A DNA stretch of 64,000 nucleotides from assembly GCA_021442155.1 (NCBI GenBank), contig CM038229.1, positions 71,382,443 to 71,446,442 of the forward strand, written 5' to 3'. This stretch comes from Cymbidium sinense (lineage: Eukaryota; Streptophyta; Magnoliopsida; Asparagales; Orchidaceae). Every line of letters starts with the position of its first letter. The first letter of the stretch is position 1. The notes below the pieces were generated by a model. The model was not told where the DNA came from, ran no database searches, and worked only from the letters and a program-made list of their open reading frames with translations. The position numbers were made by a program, and so were the translations under genes. This document shows positions 1 to 12,490 of the stretch, piece by piece.

Positions 1-2412
1 CAAACAATTAGAAATCTGTTTGGATGATTTCTGGGTGGTACAGATCACTTTTGACCTTTTTTTGCAGTTTATTTTGCCTACCTCGTATGAATATGTTTAG
101 GGCATTCTAATGGAAGCATTTTGAGGCAGTTTGGATATTTTCTAGTGGGTATTTTGTATCTGTAATATGTGTACCTCTTTGGACTGTAAAGATCATTTTT
201 GATCTTTTTTTCTCAGTTTATTTTGCTTATTTCTTATGATTATATTTAAGATATCTCAATGGAAGTATTACGGTTTGGATGGTTAGCGGTTTATTTTGCC
301 GATTCTAGAAATAATGTTCATTACATTCTACAATTAGAACCCGTTTGGATGATTTCAGGTGGCGACGATTTTGATCTTTTTTTGTAGTTTATTTTGCTTA
401 TTTCTTATGATTATGTTTAAGACATCTCAATGGAAGCATTGATGGCTTTGATGGTTTCGGTGGTATTTCCATTCAGTTACCTCTTTGGAGAGTGGATCGA
501 TTTTGACCTTTTTTCGTTTATTTTGCTTATTTCTTATTATTATGTTTAAGATATCTCAATGGAAGCATTGATGGCAGTTTGGATGGTTAAGAACTAGTTT
601 AGTGCGCATCGCGTGTACCTCTTGAGGGTACATTATTGACCTTTTTTTGCGCTTTTTTTAATTATTTTATTATTATTAAGACATCTCAATGATCAAGCCA
701 GTTTGGGTGGTATTTTGTATCTGTACTCTATGTACCTCTTTGGAGGGTACAGATCGATTTTGACCTTTTTTTTGCAATTTATTTTGCTTACTTCTTATGA
801 TTATGTTTAAGACATCTCAATGGAAGCATTGATGATAGTTTGGATAAGTTTTAGTGCATCAGACTGTGTACCTTTTGGAGAGATTATTTTGACCTTTTTT
901 TGGTTTATTTTGCCAACTTCTTATGATTATGTATGTCAAGGAAGCATTGATGGCGCTTTGGATGATTTCTGGTATTAGTGCATTCTTTATGTACCTCTTT
1001 GGAGGATCTGATCGATTTTGACCTTTTTTTGCGTTTATTTTGCTTACTTCTTATGATTATGTTTAAGATATCTGGAAGCATTGATGGCGCGATGGTTTTA
1101 TATTTACATTTGTACCTCTTTGGAGGTGATCATTTTACCTTTTTTCCAAGTTTATTTTGCTTATTTCTTATGATTATGTTTAAGACATCTCAATGGAAGC
1201 ATTGATGGCAGTTTGGATGGTTTAAGGTGGTTTAGTATTCACACTTTGGAGTACGATCGATTTTGACATTTTTTCGTTTATTTTGCTTTTCTTATGATTA
1301 TGTTTAAGACATCTCAATAAGCATCTGGTTTTGGATGATTGATTTCAGATTCTATCAGATTGAGGTTCATTTTACCTTTTTCCAAGTTTATTTTTTATTT
1401 TTATGATTATGTTTAAGACATTTCAATGGAAGCATTGATGGCGCTTTGGATGGTTTCGGTATTTTGCATCTACTCGTACCTCTTTGAGGGTACAGATCAT
1501 TTTAACCTTTTTTTCCAAGTTTATTTTGCTTATTTTATGATTATGTTTAAGACATCTCAATGAAAACACGGATTAGTTTGGATGGTTAAGAACTTTATAA
1601 TGCATCATGTACCTCTTTGGAGGGTACAAATTATTTTGACCTTTTTTTATTTTGCTTACTTATGATTATGTTTTAGACATCTCAATGAAGCATTATGGGG
1701 CTTGATGGTTTGATGGTATTTTGTATTCAGACGTACTCTTTGAGGGATCATTTTGACCTTTTTTTTTTGCCTTATTTTATTTATTTATGTTTAAGACATC
1801 AAAGGAACATTTGCTTGATGGTTTATGTGATATTTTATCTTTATTCGTGGTACCTCTTTGGAGGCAGATCGATTTGACCTTTTTTTTGCTTATTTTCTTA
1901 CTTATGATTATGTTTAAGACATCTCAATGGAAGCATTGATGGTAATTTGGATGGTTAAGAACTGGTTTAATGCATTTGTACTCTATATACCTCTTTGGAG
2001 GGTACATATTATTTTTGACCTTTTTTTTGCAGTTTATTTTGCCAACTTCTTATGATTATGTTTAGGACATTGCAAAGGAAGCATTTGATGGCAGTTTGGA
2101 GGTTTTCTGGGTGGTATTTTACATCGTACTCTTGTACCTCTTTGAGGGTACAGATCAATTTTGACCTTTTTTGGTTTATTTTGCTTTACTTATGATTATG
2201 TTTAAGACATCTTAATGGAAGCATTTGATGATTGATATTTGTACTCAGATTGTACCTCTTTTGAGGGTACATCATTTTGACCTTTTTTTCCGCTTTATTT
2301 TTTGCTTATTGAGATTATGTTTAAGCATCTCAATGGAAGCATTTATGGCGCTTTGGATGATTTCTGGTGGTATTTTTCAGACTCATTTCTTTGAGGGTAT
2401 CATTTTACCTTT
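1..2412 (+). repeat. Satellite array A, forward orientation (~17 monomers)
   Basis: Head-to-tail monomers are recognised by the recurring words TTATGATTATGTTTAAGACA, TCAATGGAAGCATTGATGG and TACCTCTTTGGAGGGTAC. Copies of the last word start near 172, 478, 616, 732, 869, 992, 1113, 1477, 1610, 1850, 1988, 2134 and 2250, so most spacings are 116-153 bp. Monomers differ mainly by many 1-20 bp deletions. Each carries a small palindrome (GTACCTC...GAGGGTAC). The array starts outside the window. ORFs inside it merely follow the repeat and are not genes. The same monomer recurs inverted at about 4870-7345. Confidence 0.9.
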
Positions 2413-4869
2413 AATCTGTGTGGACAAATTTAAAAGCATCTTAATAAATTGTTTTACAAAATTCAAGAATTGAAAATAATTATTATATAATTAAATGTTA
2501 AAAGTTATCCGTTACAAGTTCCATTCAGTTAAAATGATTTAAAATTCAACTTATTTTGTTTTGTTTCATCTAAATAAATAGACAAGTCACCGATAAGGTT
2601 CAAGTTAATATTCAACTTCATTTCACGACCATGAGCATACTAAGAATACCAATGAGCTAATTTTTCAACCGCTTATTTTCATAAAAAAAAAATAACAACA
2701 ATCAAAATTTACAATCAAAATTTTACAATCAAAATTTACTATGAGCTAATTTTTTCAACCTTTATTTCAATACATATTAAAATTAAAAGCTGTAAGAATA
2801 TCATGATTTTACAATCAAAATTTACTTACCATTACACTAATTTTACAATAAAACTTTTTAAAATAGATAATTAATAAGAATCACTAATTTAATTTTATAT
2901 TCTCTTGGTAACATTTATTTTATGCTTTACGCATTAATTTTATATTCTTCATAATAAAAAATGACCATACCATAAAATGAATTTAAATGATTTCTTTAAA
3001 GAGTATAGCCCCCAAATATCAACCCGAGTAAAATATCGAAATCAAACTATATGAAATGAGAGAAAAGAAGTTACAAAAGCGAGTAAAACATCATCCCCAT
3101 GAACTTCAACAAACACCTTCAAGCCACCAAACCGGATGCATTATACAAAATCCTATACCAAACTAAATAATATTGTTCTCACTTTGATTTTAAGTCCCAA
3201 ACAAAATGTATAGTAACTCACTAAATATATTCATCTTTTGGCCAATCTTGTTCTACCCAATCCATTGGAGGTTTTGATTCTTCCTCCATGTATTTGACAA
3301 ACATTCCAATGATACACTATTTTCTTGACCGGTATCCCACTCACCATTTCGATTGGCCATTTCTTGGGATCACTCGCAAAAGCCTGTCCAGCATCTTCAA
3401 CAAGTAATTTGATTTGAATAGCCAGAATAAAATCTCAATAAGTTGGACCAGGAAAAAAAATAGTTAGGAAGAACCAAATTTGAAAACTGTTCTTACAATT
3501 TCAGGAAGAATGCTCTTATGGGTTGGTTTGGGTAATGAGTCATAAAAATACCGCACGATTTAATATGCCCAACCAGAGTGTCCAGTCTTGATTGCAGATT
3601 AACTACCGACACACTATTCGCAAAGGGATATCTTTGGATGAATATTTTGCTTTCCATCTTTAGGGCACTGGCATAACTCTCAGAAAAGAAGAGAACGATT
3701 ACACATTATAGCTTTATCTAAACAAACAAGAACTAAATAATACCCAACATTCTTGTGGGTAACATACCCAATGCAAGCATGAAATGTACAAATACAATAC
3801 ATACTGACAGAGTGAGTACTTCTCTGAAGAAGCGAAGGCATCAATGTGTGCATGAGAGATATTGATCAAGAACTCATCGCCCTCGCAATAATGATATTCC
3901 CAATGCAATCAGTATCACCCAAGTGATAAATATTTTAAAGTGATCTCAATTAAACGAATAGGTTATTTTATGTATGAAGGACGATTGAGGCTTGACTTAC
4001 TTGTCCAACCGAGCATGTGTCAATAAGATCGAGCATCGGCTAAGAAATAGCTGGATGAGAACTCAATAACATGAAGTGCCTCGATGCGCAACAAATTACC
4101 GATGAAAGTTAGTGATGAAGAGCTACATTCACTATGAATAAAGGATCGATCGAGATGATTCATACCTCGACCGATGCTCCTCCACCACAACGATAGCGTG
4201 GGTCATCGACCTTTATTGGCTCATCTTTGCTAACCTAAAAAAATTTAGTGAAATATATTTTATTATCTCAAATTTAAAAGAAAGTAACTTAATATCTCTG
4301 TTCGCTCATCTGAGAGGCCACCACACCACTTATTCTTGATCAAGACTTCCTGTAAGTGTGTGTGAAGGGGGAAGAAATAGCTTTCCTCTTTCTTATCTGC
4401 CGAGCTTTAACACCACGCCTCAATGCTGCCAATTACGTTTGAGCATCACATGTAGTGGTGGCCTCCACAAGAACTTTCCTATGGTCAATTCCACGGGCTT
4501 CCCTCAAGTATCCAACTCCACAATGGAAGTTCCTGTGTACCAACCTCCAGTCAACGAGCCATCTCCAAATTCATTCTAGTCCATGAACCTGACGCGGGAT
4601 TTCGCCATACAACCTTCTCCCCTGTTTGGCATCCTTATCATCAATGCAACTTCATCGGGGAATCGCCCACGAAGAAAGCTTGCTTTTCTATGTCCCAAAC
4701 AAGACAGATCGATGTAATGGCAACTAAGTCGGATGGAGTCTAATGAATTGATGGAGATGAATCCTCTTTAAAATGTCTGGCTTCATCGAAAGGTGTAATA
4801 TTATCGAACACATTTCTTACCTACACCGGTTATCCTTTTCCCGCATGATAAACTTCAAAAGAAAAGAAG
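2413..4869. other. Spacer between two inverted satellite arrays
   Basis: AT-rich unique-looking DNA. Around 2600-2900 there are short local repeats of ACAATCAAAATTTAC and ATGAGCTAATTTTTTCAACC. From about 3220 to 4770 the base composition becomes less AT-rich and minus-strand coding-like stretches appear (separate entry). I see no LTR, TIR or RNA gene here. Confidence 0.6.
3220..4770 (-). pseudogene. Unrecognised decayed multi-exon coding region
   Basis: Several minus-strand stretches read like exons in different frames. One at about 3505-3690 contains KMESKIFIQRYPFANSVSVV. One at about 3345-3436 contains QAFASDPKKWPIEM followed by a donor-like GTGAGT. One at about 3223-3292 contains ESKPPMDWVEQDWPKDEYI then a stop. 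One at about 4330-4510 contains REARGIDHRKVLVEATTTCD and is broken by a stop before LAALRRGVKARQIRKRK. I do not recognise the family. The stretches could be exons of a host gene fragment caught between satellites or part of a DNA transposon. Stops and shifting frames argue against a working gene. Confidence 0.3.
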
Positions 4870-7345
4870 AGGTCAAAATGATATATTCCTCCAAAAAATA
4901 CACAGAGAAACATGTAAAATACCACCCAATACCATCCAAACAATCTCCAATGCTTCCATTGCAATGCCCTATACATAATCATAAGAGGTTAGCAAAATAA
5001 AAAAAAAGGTAAAATGATTACCTCCAAAGAGGTACAGTATAGATGCAAAAATACCACCCGAAAACCATCCAAACCATATCAATGCTTTCTGATGCCCAGA
5101 CATAATCTCAATAAACAAAAATAAACCTGGAAAAAAAAAAAAAATGATCTATACCTCCAAAGAGGTACAGAGTACGATGCAAACATACCACCCAAATCAT
5201 CCAAATTGCCATCAATGCTTCCATTGAGATGTCCTAATCTTCAATAAAATAAACCGGGAAAAAGGGTCAAAATGATGTACCCTCCAAAGAGGTACAAGAA
5301 GACAACATACCACCCGAACCATCCAAACGCCATCAATGCTTCCATTGAGATGTCTTAAACATAATCATAAAGCAAAATAAACTTGGAAAAAAAGGTCAAA
5401 ATAATCAGTCTCCAAAGAGGTATACGATGCAAAATACATTTACCCAGAAATCATCCAAACTACCATAAAATGCTTCCATTGGAATGCCCTAAACATAATC
5501 ATAAGAGGTTGGCAAAATAAATTGGGAAAAAAAAGTTAAAAATGATATGTACCCTCCAAAGAGGTACTGAGATACAAATAAATTAAACCATCCAAATGCT
5601 TCCATTAATGCCCTAAACATAATCAAGAAGTTGACAAAATAAACCGGGAAAAAAGGTCAAAATGATATGTATCCTCCAAAGAGGTACATGATGTAACATA
5701 CCACCTAAAACCATCCAAACCGCAAAATACTTCCATTAGAATGCCCTAAACATAATCATAAGAAGTTATAAAATAAACTGGAAAAAACCTAAATGAATGT
5801 CCCTCCAAAGAGGTACAAGAGTACAGATGCACTAAACCCCCCAGAAACCATCCAAACTGCCTCCAAATGCTTCCTTTGCAATGCCCTAAACATAATCATA
5901 AAAAGTTGCAAAATAAACTGGGAAAAAAAGGTTAAAATTGATCTATACCCTCCAAAGAGGTACACAGAGTACATATGCAAAATACCACCAAACCATCCAA
6001 ATCAAATGCTTCCTTGCAATGCCCTATATATAATCATAACAAAATAAACTGGAAAAAGGTAAAATGATCACCTCCAAAGAGATGAGTACAGTAGATGCAA
6101 AATACCCCAAAACCATCCAAACGCCTCAAATGCTTCCATTGGAATGCTAAACATAATCATAAGAAGTTGGCAAAATAAACTCAAAAAAAAAGGTCAAAAT
6201 GATCGTACCTCCAAAGAGGTACATGAGTACGATGCAAAATACCACCAAATCATCCATACATCTCCAAATGCTTCCTTTGTAATGTCAAACATAATCATAA
6301 GAAGTAGCAAAATAAACTGGAAAAAAGGTCAAAATGATCTATACCTCCAAAGAGGTACAGAGAGACAAAAACTACCTTAAAAACCATCCAAATAATCTCC
6401 AAATGCTTCCATTGAGATGTCTTAAACATAATCATAAGAAGTAAGCAAAATAAAATAAAAAAGGTCAAAATCGACCCTCCAAAGAGGTACACATAGTAGA
6501 TGCACTAAACCCCAACCATCCATACAATCTCCAAATGCTTCCTTTGTAATGCCCTAAACATAATCATAAGAAGTTGGCAAAATAAACTGGGAAAAAAGGT
6601 CAAAAATGATCTGTACCCTCCAAAGAGGTACATAGAGTACAGATGCAAAATACCACCCAGAAACCATCCAAACAATCTCCAAATGCTTCCATTGGAATGC
6701 CCTAAACACAATCATAAGAAGTTGGCAAAATAAAAAAAAAGGTCAAAATAATCACCTCCAAAGAGGTACAAGAGTGATGCACTAAACCCCTAAATCCAAA
6801 CTAAAATGCTTCCATTGGAATGCCCTAAACATAATCATAAGAAGTTGGCAAAATAAATTGGGAAAAAGGTCAAAATGATCGTACCTCCAAAGAGGTACAG
6901 GTATGATGCAAAAATACCCCCTAAATCCATCCAAACAATCTCCAAATGCTTCCTTTGCAATGCCCTAAACATAATCATAAGAAGTTACCAAAATAAACTG
7001 GAAAAAAAAGGTAAAAAATGATCTGTACCCTCCAAAGAGGTACACAGAGTATAGATGCAAAATAGCTCCCAAAAACCATCCAAACTGCCATAAAATGCTT
7101 CCTTTGGAATGCCCTAAACATAATCATAAGAAGTTGGCAAAATAAACTGAAAAAAAGGTCAAAAATGATCTGTACCCTCCAAAGAGGTACATAGAGTACA
7201 GATGCAAAATATCACCCGAAACCATCCAACGCCATCAAATTATTTACATTTGAATATAATGAACATAATCTCAAGAAACAAAGCTAAGAAAGCTCTAAAT
7301 ATGTACCCTCTAGAGGTACAGAGAGTACAGATATAAAATAACATA
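4870..7345 (-). repeat. Satellite array A, inverted copy (~18 monomers)
   Basis: Same monomer as 1-2412 but reverse complemented. CCTCCAAAGAGGTAC-type words start at 5020, 5154, 5281, 5409, 5553, 5673, 5802, 5949, 6071, 6208, 6344, 6476, 6617, 6755, 6884, 7029, 7176 and 7307, giving spacings of 120-147 bp. The longest, most complete monomers are about 145-147 bp and shorter ones have small internal deletions. Monomers at both edges (before 5020, after 7190) are more diverged, as usual for array edges. The array is transcription-neutral as far as can be seen, and its ORFs are repeat shadows. Confidence 0.9.
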
Positions 7346-7868
7346 AAAAATAGCCAATCTTTCACTGGACAGTGAGAAGAACAGAGTAAACCCTAAATTC
7401 ATTCAAGTTCGGGAATGCATGTGTAAATACCTCAATACCTACACCTCAATTTTGATTTATATGAATGGGCATCATCGAGAGGAGCTGTCGAGAAAAATCC
7501 TTCGTGAAAGAAAGCTAAACTGTTTTGTGACGAGGAATGTTGACGCCTAATGGTTTCTTCTCCCCGCTAATGAGACGGCGTCGCTGGGAAATGTCTTTAC
7601 AAATACACCGCATCGACGCTTACTGCCGAAGTCAGGGGAAAATGTCTTTACTGCCGTCATATGTTAGAATCTCTTATCTTCTGCTAAACGCTAAAATGAG
7701 AAAAACCGGGACAATGCCTGGATTGAGTCACGTAAAGCTACTGGACGTAATATTTCTCCAGCTTTAAGAGGAAATTGGACGAATTAAGGATTAATAATAA
7801 TTTATATAGATTTTCTTTATTTAAGTGATTAAATCAATTCCTAATTCAAATTTTTATGATGACATCAT
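7346..7868. other. Unassigned spacer
   Basis: Short stretch between the satellite and the family-1 LTR. Around 7550-7660 the word AAATGTCTTTAC occurs twice in a locally GC-richer context (GACGGCGTCGCTGGG and ACTGCCGAAGTCAGG nearby). The 76-codon open frame at 7537-7767 has no recognisable domain. Nothing else is identified. Confidence 0.4.
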
Positions 7869-8883
7869 CATGCGTTAGAAAACCATATAGAATAAAAGTT
7901 TACGCCTTACTTTGTTGTGGGATCCAAAGACATATCTGAATGTTTGAAGAATGAATAAGAAAATTCTAAATTTTATGTGAAAAACCCAAAAAGGGGAAAA
8001 AAATCGCATCTAACAAAATCTTCCACTATATACAGTACAAAGTTTTTCGACAGATTACATCAGAGCGAGAAATGATAAGAATCCGAATCGTAACAACAAA
8101 TGGTTGTTATGAATGCTTGATTAAGTGATAGTGAACAACACCTCGCAAACAGGGTGATGACCAAAGGTAGTGGCCGTAGAAGGCGAGAAGGCGGGTCGGC
8201 GATTGATGATGATCGATGGTGATGGGTTGATAAGAACTAGCGGCGATGACACGGTCAGGCGATGACCGCGATCTGGTTTGATGACGACGATGATCGATGG
8301 TGGTGTTTTGACGGCCGCATGGTTCAGCGAATGATGACCAGCGCAGGTGGTCAGCAAGACTGACGATAGTGGTTGGCGGTGATGACCAGCGATAGTGATT
8401 AATGGCGGTGAGGACCGGTAGTAGTTGGCAGTCGACGGCGATGGTCGGTGATCGTCGAGTGATGACACAATTATGCTTGGAGGATTTTCAATCTTTAGAG
8501 CTCTCTCTTCTCTTTGCTTAGGTCTTGCCTCATGTGAAGAATGAGGAGTTATTTATAGATTAGAGGAATGACGTTTCTGTAAATACATACAAAATCTAAA
8601 CTATTCCATCGGACGGCTTGAAATGATTCATTCGATCATCTAATGTATTTTAGGTATTTGAATGCTTAAATGAAGTCAGAATTAGGAGATCTTAGGCTTG
8701 TTAGATCTGGCTCGTCAAGACGCTTGATTTGACTATAAACACTCCATATTTAGGAGCTCACTGATATCACAAATTTTTTAATTATATTTTAAGCGCTTGA
8801 TCTAAGTTAATCTTAACTTAGAATCAGATTACTTTTAAAATCAAGATTCGTGCTCGATTAGTAGAATTTTCAATGTCATATCA
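7869..8883 (-). repeat. Family-1 LTR, 3' LTR of the non-autonomous element
   Basis: On the minus strand it starts TGATATGACATTG at 8883 and runs to about 7869. It matches the LTRs at 12774-13831 (minus), 14814-15980 (plus) and 35359-36433 (plus). Shared landmarks are an AATCATTTC..GCCGTCCGATGGA segment, a TATA box (CTATAAATAA, near 8550), an AGAGAAGAGAGAGCTCT block, a CACCG-rich tract (about 8130-8450) and a terminal ACTTTTATTCTA block. The 115-codon open frame at 8121-8468 is the CACCG tract and not a gene. Confidence 0.85.
8543..8566 (-). promoter_or_regulatory. LTR TATA box region
   Basis: On the minus strand the text reads CTATAAATAACTCCTCATTC. The same CTATAAATA is kept in all four family-1 LTRs (also near 13512-13524, 15231-15240 and 35697-35705), followed 40-50 bases later by a GAGAAGAGAGAGCTCT block. 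This is the expected layout of a Pol II core promoter in U3/R of a plant LTR. Confidence 0.6.
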
Positions 8884-8929
8884 ATTGCCCCACTATTTTT
8901 GGATGATGTTGCTTATTTTATCCAAAAAT
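8884..8929 (-). promoter_or_regulatory. Polypurine tract and upstream hairpin of the non-autonomous element
   Basis: On the minus strand, ATTTTTGGAT (8929-8920) pairs with ATCCAAAAAT (8904-8895), a 10 bp perfect stem. It is followed by AGTGGGGCAAT and then the LTR start TGATATGAC. GTGGGGCAAT sits where the plus-strand primer (PPT) is expected. The long element has the same stem 10 bases before its 3' LTR. Confidence 0.65.
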
Positions 8930-9052
8930 ATATTATTTTTTAAATAAAATAACTTTACTTATTATTATGATTTGTAATTACATATGTTATATGTATTAAT
9001 TTATTTTTTAACAAATTAATTATCAATGTTTTTATATTTAATTATACATTTA

Positions 9053-9053
<1 letters not shown>

Positions 9054-9126
<73 letters not shown>
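9054..9126. repeat. (AC)n(AT)n microsatellite
   Basis: A run of about 20 AC units passes directly into about 17 AT units. It sits in the 3' tail of the non-autonomous element. Just to its right (about 9150-9260) three ~48 bp units with the word TCATAA.GAGGAGA form a small degenerate tandem repeat. Confidence 0.9.
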
Positions 9127-9129
<3 letters not shown>

Positions 9130-9469
9130 TTTAGTCTTGAAAGAGATGGAGTTTTATTAAATGTCATAACGAGGAGATGAGGTTTATTTTTTTAGTTAAA
9201 TATCATAATAAGGAGAGTGTTTTTTTAAATTAAATGTCATAATGAGGAGATAGATTTTTTTTATTTATTTATTCTCTCATTTTTCTTACAGTGGATCTAT
9301 AAAAACCCTTCTATGGTCAAGTAAAGAGACACAACTCTCATATGCCCTAAGTTCTTTCCAGAGATGAGAAATTCTTTTCAAGTTATGGTAAAAAAAATAT
9401 ATTTTTTATTTTTTTCTTTCTTTTGTCAGCGAAGCTCTAACTTTTTTCTTAGAAGAAGGTCATTCAATT

Positions 9470-10745
9470 TGTTGATCAAGACCCATACCATACGACAGGC
9501 TCCAGCTCCCCGAGAGAGGCCCAATCACAATGACCGGGTTTTGGAGTTTCAAGGCATAGTTCATACGACAAAACTTCAGTTTTTCTTTGAGAGAGGTGTC
9601 AACTGTCCTCATCGGACCGACCAGGTTTGGAGACGATCAAGACCCATAGTTCATCGAGAGGCTCATTTTCCTCGAGAGGCATCAATCTGCTCGACATCGA
9701 TTATATCAAGATCAAGACTCATTCACTCTTGATTTTTCCTCGAGAGGGCCAATGTCCTAGTCGGACCAACTGTTCGAGGCAATCGCGTGAATTTCATACC
9801 TACAGACTCATTTTCCCTAAAGAGACATCAAGCGCTTCACCGGCCTGTTTGGAGCCAATCAAGACTTGTAGCTCATACCGAGTTCCATTCTAAAAGAGGT
9901 TTCAGCCCTCGTTAGATCAACCGGGTTTGAGGCGATCAAGGCTGTAGTCATACCGAGACTCATTTTCCCTCGAAATACGAATGTCCCCATCGTCGACCGA
10001 GTTTGGAGATCAAGACCAGATTTCGAGTTTAGTTTTCCTTGAAAGAGGTAACCCTCATTAGACTCATTGTGTTCGGAGGCTATCAGAGTCTATCCATAGA
10101 CTCCAATTTTCCCTCGAAGAAAGCCCAATAACCGGGTTCGTAATAAAGCACGAAGTAGCGAGTCCAATTTTCTCGAGAGAGGTGAACTGTCCTCATGGAC
10201 CGACCGGGTTTAGAGTGATCATTCATATGAGCTCGATTTTCTCGAGAGAGGTGAATGTCTTGTTGAGAGGGTTTATAACATCAAGACATAGTTCATCCCT
10301 GAGAAAGGCAACTATCCCTAGTCCGACTAGACTGAGGCAATCAAGGCAGGTTCAAATGATGATTCCTGCTTGAGAGACGCCAACTATCCGCCGACCAAGA
10401 TCTGAGGCTTATCGGCCGAGTTCATACTGAGGCTGATTTTCCCTCAAAGAGGCCAACTGTCCTCATCGGAAAGTCGAGGTCATCAAAACCTATGGGCTCA
10501 TTTTCCCTCGAGAGAGGAGTCAACTATCATCGTCGGACCAGAGTTTATAGCGATCAAGACTGTATTTCATACTGGCGAGGCTCCATTTTTCCCTCGAAAG
10601 AGGCATCAATCTCGCCGTCGACCGATTTGAGGCATCGCGCCATAGTATACCTGACTCCAATTTTTCTTCAAAAAAGGTATTAACTATCGTCGTCGGACCT
10701 ACTGGATTTAGAGGCGATCAAGGCCCGTAGTTTCTACTTCTTCTT
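9470..10745 (-). repeat. Minisatellite array 1 (90 bp-type unit, ~13 degenerate copies)
   Basis: Repeated words are CCCTCGAGAGAGG, GTCCTCATCGGACCGACC, GGGTTTGGAGGCGATCAAG and GTAGTTCATACCGAGGCTC. The unit equals the exact 90 bp unit at 45420-45975 in the long element, reverse complemented, but most copies here are shortened by small deletions. Both flanks also match the long element: GTCAGCGAAGCTCTAAC at about 9425 corresponds to 46001-46017, and the block at 10731-10835 corresponds to 45312-45415. Open frames at 9364-10683 are products of the repeat. Confidence 0.85.
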
Positions 10746-10849
10746 GTAGAAAATTGAATTTCTTGAAACTCCAATGTATGGTTTAATAGTTGACAACTAC
10801 CAAGATGACAGGGAAACGTCAATTAGGAACCATCCTTCAAATAACTCAG

Positions 10850-12490
10850 AAAGTCTGGTAGATAATCTTAGAGTATCATTCTCCATGATGTTACTTGATG
10901 CCAATAACTTGTATGGAAGGAGTAGAATCGAATCCGCTGATGATTTTTGACCCATCCGAGGTTTGTCAAAGTGTTACTTGATGACATTAACCTGCATAGA
11001 AGAGGTCGAATCGAATCCACTGAGGATTTTTGACCCATCCGAGGTTGTTTGTCAAAGTGTTACTTAATGATGTTAACTTATAGGAAGAGAATCAATTGAA
11101 TCCGAGGATTTTGACCCATCAAGGTTTTGTCAAAAGTGTTATTTGATGACATTAACTCCGTATATACAATCAATTGAAGATTTTGACCCATCTAAAGTTG
11201 TTTGTCGAGTGTTACCGATGGCGTTAACTCATGAAAGAGGTCAATTAAATCGAGATTTTTGACCTATCCGAGGTTGTTTGTCCGAGTGTTACTAACGCAA
11301 CTCAGATGGAAGGGGTCAAATTGAATCCGAGAATTTTTGACCTATCCGGTGATTGTTGAGTGTTACCATGACGTTAACTTATGGAAGAGGTTTGATCAAA
11401 TCCTCAGATTGATCATGCCCCATTGAGATACAACGTGAGTGCATTTCCGAGATTAAATGAAAGAGATTATTTGTCAAAGTCTTCGCCGATGACGTTAACG
11501 GAGTAGGTGAAGTTTTGACCAATCCAAGGTTGTTTGTGAAGCTTCCTCGATCAATGGAGTAGTGCAAAGTTTTGACCTATATGAGATTATTTGGCAAAGT
11601 CTTTGCTCGACGACGTTAACTTGTGTGGAGTAGGTCTGAAGTTTTGACCTATCCGAGGTTATTTGTTAGAGTCTTCATTTGATGACGTTAACATGTGTGG
11701 AGTAGGTCTGAAGTTTTGACTTATCCAAGGTTGCTTGTTAGAGTCTTCGCTCAATGACGTTAACCTGTGTGGAGTGGGTGCAAAGTTTTGACCTATGCGA
11801 GATTGTTGTCAAAGTCTTCACATTAACCCGTGGAGTAAAGTTTTGACATATCAAGATTGTTAGAGTCTTCTCTCGACGTTAACCCGGAGTAAAGGTTTGT
11901 TTTGACCAGGTTGTTGTCGAGTCTTACCGATGACATTAACCTGGGAGTGTGAAGTTTTGACCTATCCGAGATTATTTATCAGAGTCTTTGCTCGATGACG
12001 TTAACCTGTGTGGAGTAGGTTTGAAGTTTTGACCTATTCGAGATTGTTAGTTAGAGTCTTCACTCGATGACGTTAACCTGTGGGGAGTAGGTGTGAAGGT
12101 TTGACCAATTCGAGGTTGTTTGTCGAGTTCGCCGATGATGAAACTATGGGAGTAGTGCAAAGTTTTGACTATCCGAGATTATTTGTCGAGTCTTTGCCGA
12201 TGACATTAACGTGGGGAGGTCTAAAATTTTATTGATGAGGTTGTTTGTCAGTTCGCCGAGACGCGTTAACAGTGTGGAGTAGGTCTGAAGTTTTGACCTT
12301 TCCAAGATTATTTATCATAGTTTTTGCTCAATGACGTTAACCTATGTGGAGTAGGTCTGAAGTTTTGACCTATCCGAGGTTGTTTGTCAGAGTCTTTGCT
12401 CGATGACATTAACTTGTGTGGAGTAAGTCTGAAGTTTTGACCCATCCGAGATTATTTATCAGAGTCTTTGCTTGATGACATTAACAAAGA
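10850..12490 (-). repeat. Minisatellite array 2 (82 bp and 72 bp units)
   Basis: The left part (about 10850-11400) has an ~82 bp unit with GATTTTTGACCCATCCGAGG and GTGTTACTTGATGACATTAA. The right part (about 11450-12490) has a 72 bp unit with GTTTTGACCTATCCGAGG and GTCTTCGCTCGATGACGTTA, with exact 72 bp steps for example from 11641 to 11713 to 11785 and 12290 to 12362 to 12434. Between them (11380-11450) lies a single-copy anchor that matches 42178-42250 in the long element. Several central copies are strongly shortened (11840-12240). Confidence 0.85.

Noticed and set aside
8121..8468. 115-codon minus-strand open frame, and similar frames at 13009-13434, 15346-15612 and 35764-36231
   Set aside because: All lie in the CACCG-rich tract of family-1 LTRs. 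His/Pro/Ser/Thr-rich readings occur in several frames and are not conserved between copies.
9364..10683. Chain of open frames with PRE/REG-rich peptides
   Set aside because: They follow the 90 bp-type minisatellite and break where units lose bases.
10850..12490. CRISPR-like regular repeats
   Set aside because: The repeats abut with no unique spacers, the context is a plant retrotransposon, and the units are 72-90 bp minisatellites.
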